A stretch of DNA of 64,000 bases, taken from Siphonodentalium dalli. Taxonomy: Eukaryota > Mollusca > Scaphopoda > Gadilida > Siphonodentaliidae. A program made the translations under genes and the position numbers. Shown piece by piece: positions 42,476 through 54,959 of the stretch (positions are counted from its first letter, which is position 1; each line of letters starts with the position of its first letter). The DNA lies in NCBI GenBank assembly GCA_032622095.1, contig CP136061.1:22570991-22634990 (forward strand), written 5' to 3'. The notes under the pieces were generated by a model. That model saw only the letters and a program-made list of their open reading frames with translations, had not been told where the DNA came from and did no database searches.

Positions 42476-43439
42476 TTCACATTTGTTAAAACCTATTTAC
42501 TTTACTAAAGGTCAGTAATAATATTAACTATTTTACTTTTAATTAACTATTTGCTTCTTCTCATCGTAAATACGCCACTACAAAGTTTCCGTCCATGTAC
42601 AAAATATCGTATCAATTTTTAACTAATTTCACGTAACAAACTTCATTTAAAATACTCATTACGTGGTTATCAAGAACAAGTATAAAACTGCACATTACCT
42701 CATTTAAAAGAGAGAGATGTATAACTAACATGTACAGTTTATACCGCATACTTTAGTTGAATACGTTATTTAATACATCAAACATTGTATCAGATTTAAA
42801 AAGTAATTCTTTGTAAAATAATTCATGGATTTCTTTTTGCTGATTGTTCTCGGTGTACAGTTGTACCATTGACACAGGCCAATATATATTGGGCTGGTTT
42901 GATCCGATTCGAAGCTGGTTTACTGCGATTTCATATGATAACAAAGAACAGCAATGGTAATTTCGGGCTAACATTTACTCATATTGGTATGTTTGACACA
43001 GTGAAATCCAAATTTCCCTAGTTATACTCTCCCTTCGGGCGAAATTATGCCCCCGGCCCTTCAAAGGAGAATTCTGAGGTATAGTGGAGACCTCATCCCG
43101 TCCTTCCGTCCGCCCGTCTTTCCGTAACAAACATTTCACAACACGGCTCAAGTATCGATCGATAGTCCAATTTGGATGTCCTGTGGTATGCCGGTGGACC
43201 ACCATTGTGGAAATTGTGGAAAGGATATCTAGATAGTGCAGATTTTGTCTGCACTTTTCCCCCAGTTATGGCCCTTTGCTGCACTTGGTGTAAAACGCGT
43301 CAACACATCTATAACAAACATTATGCTGGGGATGTCTTTATTGTTGGAGTTCGTTGTCCATTTAGCATGGTGATAGCACAGGTTGGGGAAAGGAGTTACG
43401 ACCCTTGCTTGACTTGCACATGTGTGAATTGAGGATTCG
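42476..43439. other. Intergenic, bivalve-type repeat flank
   Basis: AT-rich spacer. From about 43020 the sequence takes on the CCGTCCGTCC / ATGGCCCTTTGCTGCACTTG style of the dispersed repeats described at 43440. Frames on both strands overlap and are not called. Confidence 0.4.
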
Positions 43440-43775
43440 GGCTATACAATGGAGACTTTCGTCCGTCAGTCCGTCCGCCCTTCACTATAGAAACGGGCTC
43501 CGTCCGTCCGCACGTTCGTTCGGCAGCCCGTCCGTCACACTTTTGAGTACATTCATGGTGTAATCATCTCCTCCTACATATTTCATCCCAGAGATTTGAA
43601 ACTTCAGAATATTGTTGCCCATATATTGAAGATGTGCAACATGTATATATAGATGTCGGAAAATTATTTTTGACGGAGTTAATAACCCTTTTCAACATTT
43701 GTTTTCAATATCTTTAACAAAGCGGCATCGACTTGCCACGTTGTCGGGGGACACTGTGGTCGGCTGACCTTTTAT
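43440..43775. repeat. Molluscan dispersed repeat (GTCCGTCC...GCGGCATCGAC type)
   Basis: CGTCCGTCAGTCCGTCCGCC leads to TTCATGGTGTAATCATCTCC, GAAGATGTGCAACATGTATA and AAAGCGGCATCGACTTGCCA plus CGTTGTCGGGGGACACTGTG. The same ordered phrases occur at 52940-53190. This family is common in bivalve genomes; its class is not settled here. Confidence 0.7.
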
Positions 43776-44378
43776 TATTATATGACTATCGTTTCCCCCC
43801 CAATACCGCTATTGTATAGCGATCATTTCCTGACGACCGGATCAGGTGTAGTTTGATCCGATGGCATACACACTTCTCTATCTCACATACTGCGTATGTC
43901 CGTAAAAAAGCCGGACGATTTATTATACAAAATGTTCCTTCTTTATTCTTGATACTAGTGGCCTACATGTGGTTTCATTCCATAATTAATGGTGCTTTTT
44001 AAATACAAATAATGTCAAGCTCGTTTGATCCAGCGATCCGACCTCTTCAAATCGACGTGATACTTCGCCCAGATCAATTCAATGCAGCGATAACATGTAT
44101 GTATCATACACCCGTAACGAAGTTGTGGGGTGGTGTATATTGGTCTGAGCTTTCTGTCGTTGGATGCCATGTGTTCTAACTTGTATTCATACATTTTTAG
44201 TCATTTGTTTGGAGATATTTAGTACAATCAGAACCCGTTCATCTGCGATTATGAGGTCCGTCCGACTTGTTTAGTGGAGTTATCAATCCCCTTTTTTCGA
44301 CTTAGAACGATTTAGCAGAATGCAATGTGAATAGAAATATATTGAAATTTCGCAGATCAAACGACAAGTAACAACTTG
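43776..44378. other. Intergenic, nothing recognised
   Basis: GTTTGATCCG phrases hint at the same repeat family. No gene. Confidence 0.4.
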
Positions 44379-44496
44379 CACAAATGATACCGTACCAGCT
44401 TACATCACACAAATGATACCGTACCAGCTTACATCACACAAATGATACCGTACCAGCTTACATCACACAAATGATACCGTACCAGCTTACATCACA
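44379..44496. repeat. 29-bp tandem array, four copies
   Basis: ACAAATGATACCGTACCAGC plus TTACATCAC, spacing 29 bp (44382, 44411, 44440), essentially identical copies. Confidence 0.96.
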
Positions 44497-45262
44497 TACC
44501 TGCTTCACAACGAGTCCAAGCTTGACTAATTAGGCATATGCCAGGAAATTCACTGAGAGTGCTGCACGTAAGGTTTTATTTTGGTACCAATACAATCATA
44601 CCAAGGCGACATTAAGTGTCAAATAATTTAATGAGGAAATACGCCGCGCAACGCAACTGATCACGATCAACGTTATCTGTATTATAGTGGGGGGTAAATG
44701 TAGTCGTGTATACTTTTTTAGTAGAAGCTATAGCCACTATGGTTTTCAGAACCTATTCAATTTGGAGAGATTTTTAAGACTCTATTCCAATTTTTTATCC
44801 AGCCGGAAGTAAAAAAAATGAGAGGCTGTCGATATGGTGAAAAACGGCATTGAAATCAGCCCAAGCCTTCAAAACGAAAATTGCTAAACAACCCATAATG
44901 TTAACTCTGATCTTCCTGAGCACATCTGCTGTGTCACCTGAACCAGTAAACCATAAAGGTACGTAGATCGGATGATTTGGGGACATATCGCGGTTATTTC
45001 GGGTAGATTTGGTCAAAAATATGCAAAAGTCATCGAAAATATGCTGATTTTTGCTTATGCCAGCAGCCATTTTGGATTTGGAGGTCACGTGATATTAAAA
45101 AAACGGAATAGAGACCAATTATTTAGTACAATCCATCACGGTGTTGAAAATATACCTGTCTTGCCTCAACTAAAAAGTTTTCAATCAGTTTTTGAAAAGT
45201 TGCCCCCACACTATAATTCGTTACCGAAAACGTATATATTGGCGACTGTTACGATACATGTG
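44497..45262. other. Intergenic, repeat motif with open frames on both strands
   Basis: The stretch 44795-45265 is open on both strands (97 codons each) and contains GCCAGCAGCCATTTTGGATT, a motif shared with 40105 and 52540. It is treated as a dispersed repeat rather than a gene. Confidence 0.4.
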
Positions 45263-45263
45263 T

Positions 45264-45347
45264 AGCATGGTTTCGAGGTTGACATGAGGATTTATCAACC
45301 CTTGTAAGTTTCACCTCGGCCGCCCCATGTCAACCTCGAAACCATGC
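45264..45347. repeat. Hairpin with 22-bp perfect arms
   Basis: GCATGGTTTCGAGGTTGACA plus TG (45264-45285) is exactly complementary to 45326-45347. The loop is 40 bp. Confidence 0.95.
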
Positions 45348-47440
45348 AACAAGTGTTTTGGTATATGATCTAGTGGTATTCTTTGCCGCGTATCCCATTA
45401 GAGTAGTACTGTATGAGCTGAATAGACAACCATGTTCAACAAACAACACATTTAGTAAAACTCTCTACCGCAAATCGACGACAAATGAGTTATGTATACG
45501 CAATTTTGATTGGCTACGCGCAATGTAATTAAACAGCGGACTTTATATGGAACCGAAAAACTTATTCAAGGTCAAGTCATAGAATGTAGTAAAGTCGGGT
45601 CTCGATTATTCTCAAACATTGAACAATAATAAAGTGCGTTCATTGATAGTCTGTTCACCATTGATTCGATTCCAAAACATATATGCAGTATGTACTACCA
45701 GCTGCCGCATGCACATCAAGAGAGATAATCCAATTGAATAGTCCCTCGCATCAGCGATGTGTGGAGTTGGGCAAATTTGTAGGCTTCTTCAACTGAGCAT
45801 GTAATATAATTATAACAAGCTGAGATGTACCTTCCTAAGTTCCTCTGTGTATTTTATAACTTCTATTTCTATACCGTGTACGTCATATAACAAATGGTAT
45901 GTTCTGTGGTACATGTGTTATAGACGGCCAACCGTCTCAGATTGCTGCCCCTGCGGAGACGACTATACACTATTTACGTAATTGTGGTTACTTATGCTTG
46001 TAGTGGACGCTGGCTCCTATGTTGCCACTGTATCACCTCATTTATACACGATACGTCATCTAGAGTATCCTCTGATAGAGACTTGTTGCATATTTGAGAG
46101 ATTGTCATATATGTATGTGTTATGGCAAGTCACTTTAATTCCTCAATAAAGTTGAAAAATATCGGTCAATCAATACCATTCATTTTAGAAAAATATTACA
46201 ATATAACTATATTAGTGGTGTTTATATGGTTTGAATGGTTTCGGAAATATTATCACCTCCAGTAAGATGCAGTTAATCTGGTAATATTATGATCGATGGG
46301 TGGAGTGATTAACAATATTAAATGTGATGGTGGTGTTTACATAGCTAATCCTCTTATGATGTTCCCTTCTGGTGAAGCAACTCTTCTACCATGTTATTGT
46401 TCGGTGATTGGTTTATTGTTGTATGATAAACAACAACAGATATGCCAGTATAATGATTAACTAACTGCTTTTATATCGATATGAAACGTTGTTCAAACCG
46501 CGAGTGTCGAAACATAAAACTCAATCAAGGTTGCAGAAAATGATACTATCAGGGATAACATTTGGCAAATTCTAACAGAATTTGGCAAAAAATATTTTCA
46601 TTTGGCAAAAGTAAATTCGGTACGTTATTCTGCTGATCACGTCGACTAAATTGGGTGCCGTATATTTATGTGGTTTCAACCACTCTGTAACGACCTTCCA
46701 TTTCTGCAATCAAAGTTTGATAGTTAGTCCAACCCTTAGATTAAGTCTCCTACATGCCCTTTGAATTTGGGAAATACAGGATGAAGCATCTCTTTCTCAG
46801 TCCAGCCTCTGTCGTGCAATGGGTTCAAACCTATTGTAGTAAACTGTTCTTTGCTCTTCGCCTGTGAACGGTGGTAGTTTAACAAATAATTGAATGTTAT
46901 TCATTGGGGATGGCAGTGATTGAACACTGTTATGAGACGTTTCGTCTTCACTGACACGGTTATTTGGCTGGAGAAGTGTCAAGGCACCCTTTCCCTACTC
47001 AGATATTAGTTGAGGCACACCTCCCAAAATTTCATCATGTATGACATTTAGGAAGGTCCTTCAGTAAGTCAGCAGAGATGGAGGCATTTTTATTTAGGAT
47101 TTCTCCTTCCGTCAAACCTTCAGTAATCACCCATATGAACGTCAAATGTTCACGAGCTCCCACGTATGTATATTTCACACATTTCTGTAGGGACAATCAA
47201 GTTTTTACGAAGTTCATGACGGCGGTTCGTCACTGATGGTGCATAGTCATTCACTAGGATGGGTATGAATGGATCCGCTTGATTCAAACCAGTTGCCAAA
47301 GGAAAAAACTCAACACTTGATGGATCAATTGCAATTTTTGGCAACTGGTCCCTTTCAGATAATGAACGACGAGATAATTATTACGAATAGTTAGTTGTTT
47401 TCGCACGGTCCAAAAAACCTGTTCGCAGAATTGACGATTA
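45348..47440. other. Intergenic, possible decayed coding on minus strand
   Basis: Mostly AT-rich. TTTGGCAAA occurs three times near 46560-46610. A minus frame at 47150-47344 (KIAIDPSSVEFFPLATGLNQ, ADPFIPILVNDYAPSVTNRR) and another at 46797-46982 look protein-like but are separated by stops and unrecognised. They may be traces of one dead element. Confidence 0.3.
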
Positions 47441-47548
47441 CGAGTAAGTTTGTGAGACAATCATGCTTGCCACTCGAAGTAAGGGAGACAATCATGCTTG
47501 CCACTCGAAGTAAGGGAGATAATCGTGCTTGCCACTCGAAGTAAGGGG
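47441..47548. repeat. 31-bp tandem repeat, three copies
   Basis: GACAATCATGCTTGCCACTC plus GAAGTAAGGGA, repeated with one or two changes. Confidence 0.92.
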
Positions 47549-47977
47549 ATTATTTTGTACTTGATTATGATGTTATGTCATAGCTTAGCGCTTTTTGTTT
47601 CACAAGATTATCGTGTTTCACGACGACGAATTCTATGACTGCCACTAATACACAAGAAAACCATAATCAGAAATGGTAACGCCCTCAAGATCAAACACGA
47701 AACAAATTAGGCGTTCATGCTGGAAGATTAGATTAGATGTAATATTTATACAATAAATAATACAATATAATAATGCACTGGATACAAATGATTTCAAAAG
47801 GTCAGTCGTGCGGGAGTGGCTAAGCCATGTTAGGCTGTCTTCCTTTCGCCATAATGGTCCAACAGATAGAGAGATCTAGTATCAGTAAGCAGAAGAATGT
47901 TAGAGCACGATAGAGGAAAGAAAGGATGAAGCCCATTCAAATAAAACGTGCTTTTGAGCGATTCTGGAGAAATAAAC

Positions 47978-48365
47978 TTAACCCTTTACACAACAGAAGG
48001 GCCCTGTGCCAATGCATTCTCTTATATATGCGAGTCGACCATAGGTCGCCTCGCATATATAAGAGAATGCATTGGCTTAACACATTAAAAATTGTTAAAG
48101 AATGTGAGAAAAAATGGTAAAAAGTGTTAAAAAAAGATTTTTTTAGGCCAATGCATTCTCTTATATATGCGAGGCGACCTATGGTCGACTCGCATATATA
48201 AGAGAATGCATTGGCACAGGGCATAACTGTAACTATCACAATGTGGTCAAGGAGCCGGTTCCAATGATATCCATATTTGTATGGTTCTATTGAGACAGAC
48301 CGAAGATATTTTAGGCTGTTGAAGCTTTATTTGGCCGGTTTTGGTCGGTTTGTTGGGTAAAGGTT
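47978..48365. mobile_element. TTAA-type double-hairpin MITE, right end decayed
   Basis: Left TTAA (47978) with CCCTTTACACAACA. The core palindromes lie at 48008-48076 and 48147-48215. The long arm on the right ends TGTTGGGTAAAGG, where the final TTAA has mutated (TTCA). Its orientation matches the 22.7-kb copy, and the long arm is nearly identical to it over about 140 bp. Confidence 0.85.
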
Positions 48366-48534
48366 CATTCCCGCAAACACCAACACAGTTTTCAGCCAAT
48401 TTAGTATAACATTCTTATGTAAGGAAAGGGGATTCGTACGAGGAAAAGACAGCTAAATCGTTAAAATATTGTTACATAATGTCATACACATAATATATTG
48501 ACACAAAGAAAGAAGGGTGAGAAAATCAATCGCA

Positions 48535-49272
48535 TTTAAAGTCATTGAAAATCATCTTAAAACATGTGCTAGTCAGAGACTTATAGCCAGAGAGATGGGA
48601 TTCGATAGGACATTGTGGAAAACACAAGCAGGAGAGTTGACCAAAAGAAAGTGGCAGAATTCTACATTCGTGAGAATGTGTCAAAACTGATGCCAGCAAA
48701 ACGATTTGCAATCAAAGCTGAGGCCGGGATATCTGCTTCAAATCCCAGATATGTCAACATTCGAATTGTTCAGAGCAGAAAATCATTCCTTCAAGATAGG
48801 GTTTTTTCTCTCTGGTTGCAGCTATTCGTCCAAAGAATGTTAAATTACTGAATAGACGCCATAGAGAATATTGTGATGTGTATGGATCTCTGGTATTACA
48901 GTTAAATTATGGATAAATTGTTACAAAATAAAAGCAAGAAGATTGGTAACGAAATAAATATTTATAATGTTATAACGTGTGGGGAAATCTAACAAGCGCA
49001 TATTCAATAAAAGCAAATACATCGAAGGGAATGTGTGAATTGTGTAAGGATACCAAACAAAAGATACAAACATATTACAGTGATCTGAACAAAGATAAGG
49101 ACATTTTCTGGAATAGGTGGGAAAGAGAAGAAGTCAATGGAAGGCGTATCCTCGTTACAAAGAAGGGATCAGTTGCGAGTTTGCTAAATGAATTCGTAGC
49201 AGACTGCCCATCCTGTACTGTCGCCAAACATATATTGAACGCACGTTGGCAACATCACATGTTCGATGGTAA
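48535..49272 (+). pseudogene. Frameshifted transposase-like gene fragment
   Basis: Successive frames read SQRLIAREMGFDRTLWKTQA, then VAEFYIRENVSKLMPAKRFA, then after a shift GFFSLVAAIRPKNVKLLNRR and HREYC. A gap and stop follow, and then MCELCKDTKQKIQTYYSDLN, FWNRWEREEVNGRR and SCTVAKHILNARWQHHMFDG. Together they match, in order, a DNA-transposon-encoded protein family frequent in invertebrate genomes: FY..ENVS..MP.K, LRP..V, CxLC, a conserved Trp region, and a W/RQ-H stretch just before the catalytic DFAEN region. The catalytic part is missing; the copy is cut at about 49272 by the repeat that follows. At least two frameshifts make it inactive. Confidence 0.6.
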
Positions 49273-49745
49273 TATACTTATCGACTTGGGGATTGGAACT
49301 TTGATACATACAGGTGTATCATGCACGATAATGCATGCACATTCTCACTCGGACCCCTGGGGAGGTGCGGTCGGCTGTTATTTTCGGTGCTTTTGCGTAC
49401 ATTCATAGAAAATGCAACAGCAGGGTATCTGTTAATATATTCACACCCGCTATGTACAGCTAGCGACTAGCCCCATCGCCCATGGATGCAGAGGGGTATT
49501 CGCTGCATGACATGACGCCCCTTTCCGCGGTCAAGCAGCTATAGGGGAGGTGCGGTCTGTTCCTTTTCGGATTTTGCGTATACCCGACGGAACCGGCCGC
49601 AAATTAGGGGTTAGGGGCTCAGGCTATCGACTTGGGGATTGGAACTTTGGTACATATACACATGTAGGTATATTCTGCATGGAAGTTCATGCCCCATTAT
49701 CTCGCTCGGACAACTGGGGAAGAGCGCACGGTGCAGTCGGCTTTT
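49262..49745. repeat. Diverged direct duplication
   Basis: ATCGACTTGGGGATTGGAAC occurs at 49280 and 49626. After each come TACATxxAGGTxT, GCATG, CTCGGAC and GGTGC(G/A)GTCGGCT. Between them lies GC-rich DNA with a repeated GGGGAGGTGCGGTC. Class unknown. Confidence 0.6.
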
Positions 49746-50008
49746 AGTAGGACCCGTTACTGTTGCATATGACACACAATTATCTATATTTTTCGTGGGA
49801 TCTGGTGGGATTGTGTAAACAGTTCCGCATATAAACAGCAGAATTGTTCTAATTTGCCGGCCAAAATATTCTGCTGTTCTTGGTGTTAAAAATAGCACGA
49901 TATCTGGTTTATCCTAAACACCACCCACCGCCGATGGCACTGTGATTCCGTTGAAACCACACATCTGTGCATTTCTTATCTATAGGAGGATATTATTCAT
50001 TCGCAGCC

Positions 50009-50054
50009 ATGGATTCTAAGTTATTACTATTGGTGTTCTCGTGTGTGGTATTAT
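50009..50054 (+). CDS. Paralogous signal-peptide exon (second family member)
   Basis: ATG GAT TCT AAG starts MDSKLLLLVFSCVVL, one base (T) remains, and a perfect donor GTAAGT follows at 50055. Length (46 bp), phase and the MDSKL start are the same as in the exon at 15680-15725, while surrounding DNA is not alignable. This is the pattern expected of diverged tandem paralogues. Both genes are on the plus strand, 34 kb apart. Confidence 0.65.
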
Positions 50055-50379
50055 GTAAGTGTTCAAAACTTAAAAATTACTATAGTAAGCTGAATATATA
50101 CATGCTTCTCTTATATATGCATATCAGATACGTTTATTTTGGATTCTTCTATATAGGAAGTTAAACTTATTAGTCGAGTGAAGTCCATAGCTTGGTAGTA
50201 CCTTTATGTGCCTTCGGTGCAGTATCGTGTGTGACTAATTACTACCAACTTGTTAGCAATAACAGTTATTTTTTCTCTAATAATTATCAAAATCAAGCAG
50301 GTTATGAGTCAGAATCAGAAGCGACTAACGAAATCGGTTCTTTGTTAATATAAAGCTTTATGTTGTGTGCTGCTTTTAG

Positions 50380-50418
50380 CCTGTGCAAGACCCTCAGAAT
50401 GTGACTTGGTTCACAGCG
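50380..50418 (+). CDS. Candidate exon 2 of the paralogue
   Basis: Acceptor TGCTTTTAG ends at 50379. In the phase left by the exon at 50009 it reads SCARPSECDLVHSG. That supplies a plausible signal-peptidase site (SCA) and the ECD motif that also opens the mature first protein. A GTAATA follows directly, but the continuation falls into MITE-like sequence (CGCTCTTTATGTTTACC) shared with 2096-2596, so the exon may be truncated and the gene broken. Later exons were not found before the window end. Confidence 0.38.
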
Positions 50419-51059
50419 GTAATATTAATAACGCTCTTTATGTTTACCGTATTAGTAAACAAATATCATAATACGCTCTTTATTGTCCTATGATTTGAAA
50501 TAACCGGAACCGCTATATCGTTTTTCTGTTTCACAAGTATGCATTCGTGTGATTCGTGTATAAACTATTTTAAAATAGAAACGTAACAAAAGCAATCATT
50601 TAGTTTGATGTTAACCGTTTCTATTATAGATGGTTTTATCTCTTCACAGCAACATTTATGTATATTCCAGGGTGTAAAATATATATATCACATTTATGAA
50701 GGCACGGACTCAGTATGAGTGTTCATTGCTTCATATTTGTTTTACTGAGTGAGCGTGAATACATTCTCATTTCTTATCGGAATGGCACGTTGAGATGTCC
50801 CTCAAACCAGATATGTGAATCGAGGACAGGGACTTGGCTCGAGGGTCTCCGTTAAGAGGTGTCCACTTTGGGGAATTTCAACTGCACATAGTTCCATTTC
50901 CACCGCCACCTTGCACCTCAATCTGTCAATGCTCGGGCCTAATAGTCTATATATTCATAAATCATGGTTCTATACACCCGGTATGAGAACATTCAGATAT
51001 TTGAACCTGAAAATTGCATAAGTCCTAACATCTCGTGGTCCAACTCAGACAAATTCACA
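50419..51059. other. MITE fragment, then nothing recognised
   Basis: 50425-50495 carries two CGCTCTTTA phrases and TAAACAAATAT like the interior of the 501-bp MITE. The remainder is AT-rich without features. Confidence 0.4.
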
Positions 51060-51720
51060 CGGTTACGGTCAAGAGACCAGGTGGTTCGGCCCGGTGTGAG
51101 AAAAATTTGAAAAATAGACAAGAAAATCGCAAAATCCTAGCATCTAGACTGGCTTAAAGCTTTCCTAATGTTGGAAATTTCAAACCTCATACTCACCCTC
51201 AGGTTGGAAAATTCTCCAACTGATGACCATTTCAGTCCATAATTTTGACCAAATGTAGTAAAATATTATTTTCTTAAACTAATTAGATTTTTATTGGCCA
51301 CGACACTGACCATGGTTCGGCCCGGTGTGTGAAAATTTAGAAATCTGAACAAGAAAATCGCAAAATCCTAACATCTAAGACTAGCCTCAAGCCTTCCTAG
51401 AGTTGGAAAATTTCCAACTGATGAAATTCCAAGCTTTCCAAGTGTTGGAAATTTCCAATCTGACCCCCCCCCCCCCAGGTTGGAAAAGTTCCAACTGATG
51501 GCCAATTCAGTCCAAAATGTTGACCAAAAGTAGAAATATATGCAAATATTGGTCCAAAAACAACAAATCCCCCCCCCCCCCAATAAATTGTTTGAAGATC
51601 AAACTACAAGAACATTTTTAACCTACTGTTGGTGGGAAATTTCCAACTAATGTTGTGTCAGGTATGCAATTTCCAACTGTTGGAAATTTTGATCAAAGTT
51701 GGGGGGATGAGACACCCCCC
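51060..51720. repeat. Tandemly duplicated repeat rich in TTGGAAA motifs
   Basis: GTTCGGCCCGGTGTG(A/T)G occurs at 51084 and 51315. Each is followed by AAGAAAATCGCAAAATCCTA and, further on, by several copies of TTGGAAA(A/T)TTTCCAAC, itself palindromic. C runs interrupt at about 51465 and 51570. Fragments of the same family lie near 28.83 and 4.03 kb. Confidence 0.7.
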
Positions 51721-51820
51721 AAACCCCAACCTGTCGCTACGTCCCTGATCGAGGACACCTATCTGGAAAACTTCGATCTACAAATTAATTGTCCCCCGAA
51801 AAAATATGTTTGGGGGACTA

Positions 51821-53195
51821 TTGTAATCAGCCCCGTCCATCGACCGTCCGTGCTTCCGAGCGTCCGTAGTTATAACTCCAGTAATGATCATCCGATTTGA
51901 TTGAAACTTGGTATGTAGGTGTCTCAACCAAGAACACAGGTGCTCTGCAATTCTAGGTTTGATCCGATGTTCTTTTATGGAGTTATTTCCCTTTTTCAAC
52001 TTTTTTTTACTTAGAAAATTTCTCACTTTTTCGGTTTCCGGATGATATCTCAAGTTTGGATTCTTTAATTACAAATACAGTTTTTATGTGGACCAGTCAT
52101 ATCAAGATACAGGTTGAGTTCGAATTTGAGTTTGATCCGATGATTTTTCCTAGAGTTATGGACTTTTTTTTACTTAGAAAATTCAATTTTACTTCTTTTT
52201 TGTTTGGTTTCCGGATGATAACTCAAGTTTGGATCGTTTAATCAGGGGGAGGGGGGTCCGAAAACATTTGCAGGCCCGTATGCTGATTTTTGACTTTCGA
52301 CCCTTGTTGGGACCCACCCACCCCCGCGTCCAAATTTTTTTCCGTTTTCGGCAGTTTTTTCCGACCATTTTTTTACACCCATCCCCCTTTTAACACTAAA
52401 ACAGAGATTTGCGGGGGGAATTTCACTGTAAACAGTTGTATATGAATTTCTGTGCATAATATTAGTCATGGATGTGAACATTGACATGTAAATAGGAACA
52501 AGTCATTTTGGGGTTATTCGGTCAAAAAAAACTTGGCTGCCAGCAGCCATCTTGGATTTCAAAATTCAATCCATTAGCATGGGATACAGGCTATACTGTT
52601 TGTCTGATCATCATGAAATTTGTCATTTATGTTAATATTGACATATAGATGTGTTTTAAGCCAAACTCAGTGCAAAAACAGTCAAAAAGACTTGCAGGAA
52701 AAATATTTTTGAGTTGCGGAAAAAATTGTTTGTTGGTCCTATGGACCACCCACCCACCCCGGCATACGTGCCCGGAAAAAACTGTTCCCCCCCCCCTGGT
52801 TTAATTGGAAATTCTGTTTTTTTGTGGGTCTTTCATATCAAAATACAGGTCAAGTTCGAATTTGAGTTTGAACCAATGATTTTTCCCAGAGTTATGTGCC
52901 TTTCGACTTTGAAAAACATTTTTTATAATTTTCTGTATGAGGGTACCTTCATGGTGTAATCAACTCCTTCTGCAGTTTTGATCGTAGATATTTGAAATTT
53001 AAGAGTATTGTTACCCACATATTGGAGATGTGCAACATGTATATAGAATTATAGATGATGGAATATATTTTTTTTTACGGAATTATTAACCCTTTCGACT
53101 TGGAACATTTCAACATTGTTTTTAATTTCTTTAACAAAGCGGCATCGACTTGCTACGTTGTCGGGGGACACTGTGGTTGGCCGACCTTTTATATA
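51821..53195. repeat. Molluscan dispersed repeat block
   Basis: CCGTCCATCGACCGTCCGTG is followed by three parallel segments with GTT(C)GAATTTGAGTTTGA(T/A)CC and (A)GAGTTATG..CTTT, then by the ordered phrases described at 43440 up to GTCGGGGGACACTGTGG. CAGCAGCCATCTTGGATTTC lies at 52541. No coding. Confidence 0.65.
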
Positions 53196-53780
53196 AATTT
53201 AATTTCTAATTTGCTATGGCATTCATGGGACATGCAAATTTATTGGTTATTTTTAGAGCAGAAATCGGCGCGAAAGAGTTCGGAGAAGAAGGAGAACTCT
53301 ATTTTGTAAGAAATAACGGAAAAATTCAGCTAAGAGATTTGCCGTGAATTACGATCCAAATAAATCACTGTAATGTGCCTTTATAGAGAAATAATGTACA
53401 CATTTTCAGATTTATCCATATGTTATTCACAAAATAGCTATTTGTCATCTTGAAATCGGGATAATACAAATTATGTTTATTGTTATTGTTGTAACTGTGG
53501 CTATTTTGAGGCTCCAAATTTGGAAAGAGTAATACGATGGGTCGATAAATACATAAAATCCTCATGTACAGACTTTTTATATAGTCTAAGAAGTTGAAGT
53601 TATAGCAAATTTCCAAGTGTTTTAAATATTTCTTTCATAACTTAGACGGAAAATCATTTGAGATCTTGATCACACGCTGTATTTCGTTTACGTCCGGATA
53701 TTCGCATAGCGTGAACATGATTAAGTGTATTGATACGAGACGAAACGCATTAACGGTTTGTCTCAATCCTATTGTTTTTA
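53196..53780. other. Intergenic, nothing recognised
   Basis: AT-rich spacer between dispersed repeats. Confidence 0.4.
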
Positions 53781-54640
53781 GCTCACCTGAGACAAAGTCT
53801 CCGGTGGAGCTATAGTCATCACTCCTCGTCCGTCGTCCGTCCGTCCGTCCGTCTGTCCGTCTGTCCGTCAACTTTTTAAAAAACATCTTCTCCTCTTAAA
53901 CCATCATACCGAATTGTTTCATATTTGGTGTGTATGTTCCCTAGGTGACTCTCATTCAGATTTGTTCAAATGAGGTCACTGGGTCAAATAGTTGCGAAAC
54001 AAGGGCCATAACTCTATTCCTCCATAGTAATTCTTACAACAACTTCTTGTCCATAACCATTGGGCCAATTTAGCTAATATTTGGTATGGAGAGTCCTTGG
54101 GTGACTGGTGTTTAGATTTGTTCAAATGAGGTCACCCGGTCAATTAGTTGAGAAACCAGGGCCATAACTCATAGTGATTCTTACAATGACTTCTTCTAAA
54201 AAAATATTTGGCCGATTTAGCTTATATTTGGTACAGAGATACCTTGGGTGACTGGGGTTCAGATTTGTTCAAATGGGGTCACTGGGTCAAATAGGGCAGA
54301 GCCAGGGACATAACTTTAAAAACAAAAAATTAAATTTTTGCATTTTTACATTTAATTTTTGTTTAGGACACATCACAGCCTCAAATTTCTTACCTAGATT
54401 TTTCTTAGCATGTGCTTCATCTGTATGGATTTTGGTATTGTTTATTTAACCCCTTCCACTCTTGTTTTGATATAGAATTCATCCAAGACAGGATTACTCA
54501 AATATTTTTCATCTGATCAACACCAAATTTGTTATATGAATTTTTGACACTTATATACAGATCAAGTTAAAATATGGGTTTGATCCGATATATTTTAACA
54601 GAGTTATGGCCCTTTATAATTCACACCCCTTTGCTATGCA
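53781..54640. repeat. Molluscan dispersed repeat (AGCTCACCTGAG type)
   Basis: TAGCTCACCTGAGACAAAGT, then GGTGGAGCTATAGTCATCAC and a CCGTC run. It continues with three parallel segments containing CAGATTTGTTCAAATGxGGTC and AGGG(C/A)CATAACT. The same order recurs at 56595-57125. Highly typical of bivalve and other molluscan genomes; non-coding. Confidence 0.75.
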
Positions 54641-54959
54641 CTATTAATTTTTAAGAGGACACTCAAGCCTGTATTATTGAAAAAGCCAATTTATCATAGT
54701 GTGGTCACCCGATCCTCTTGCTGAATACTGCTTGCTTCAGACCAGTTTACCATCTGTCATTACAAGACATATATATCTGTAAAGGTACAGGTCATTAATT
54801 ATATAAACTGGCCAGATGACATGTATTATTCTAATCTAAACATATCTGTAGCAATTTAACAACAAACTGGTGCTTCCATTCAATGTTAGGTGATGACTGA
54901 CATTCAATGATACTGTGAATGGCTTTGATTTCTTCAAGTCTGGAAATAGTGTGTCTGAC

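Noticed and set aside
46797-47344. Coding gene on the minus strand
   Set aside because: Two protein-like frames are separated by several stops and frame changes; no family recognised, so only noted as possible decayed coding.
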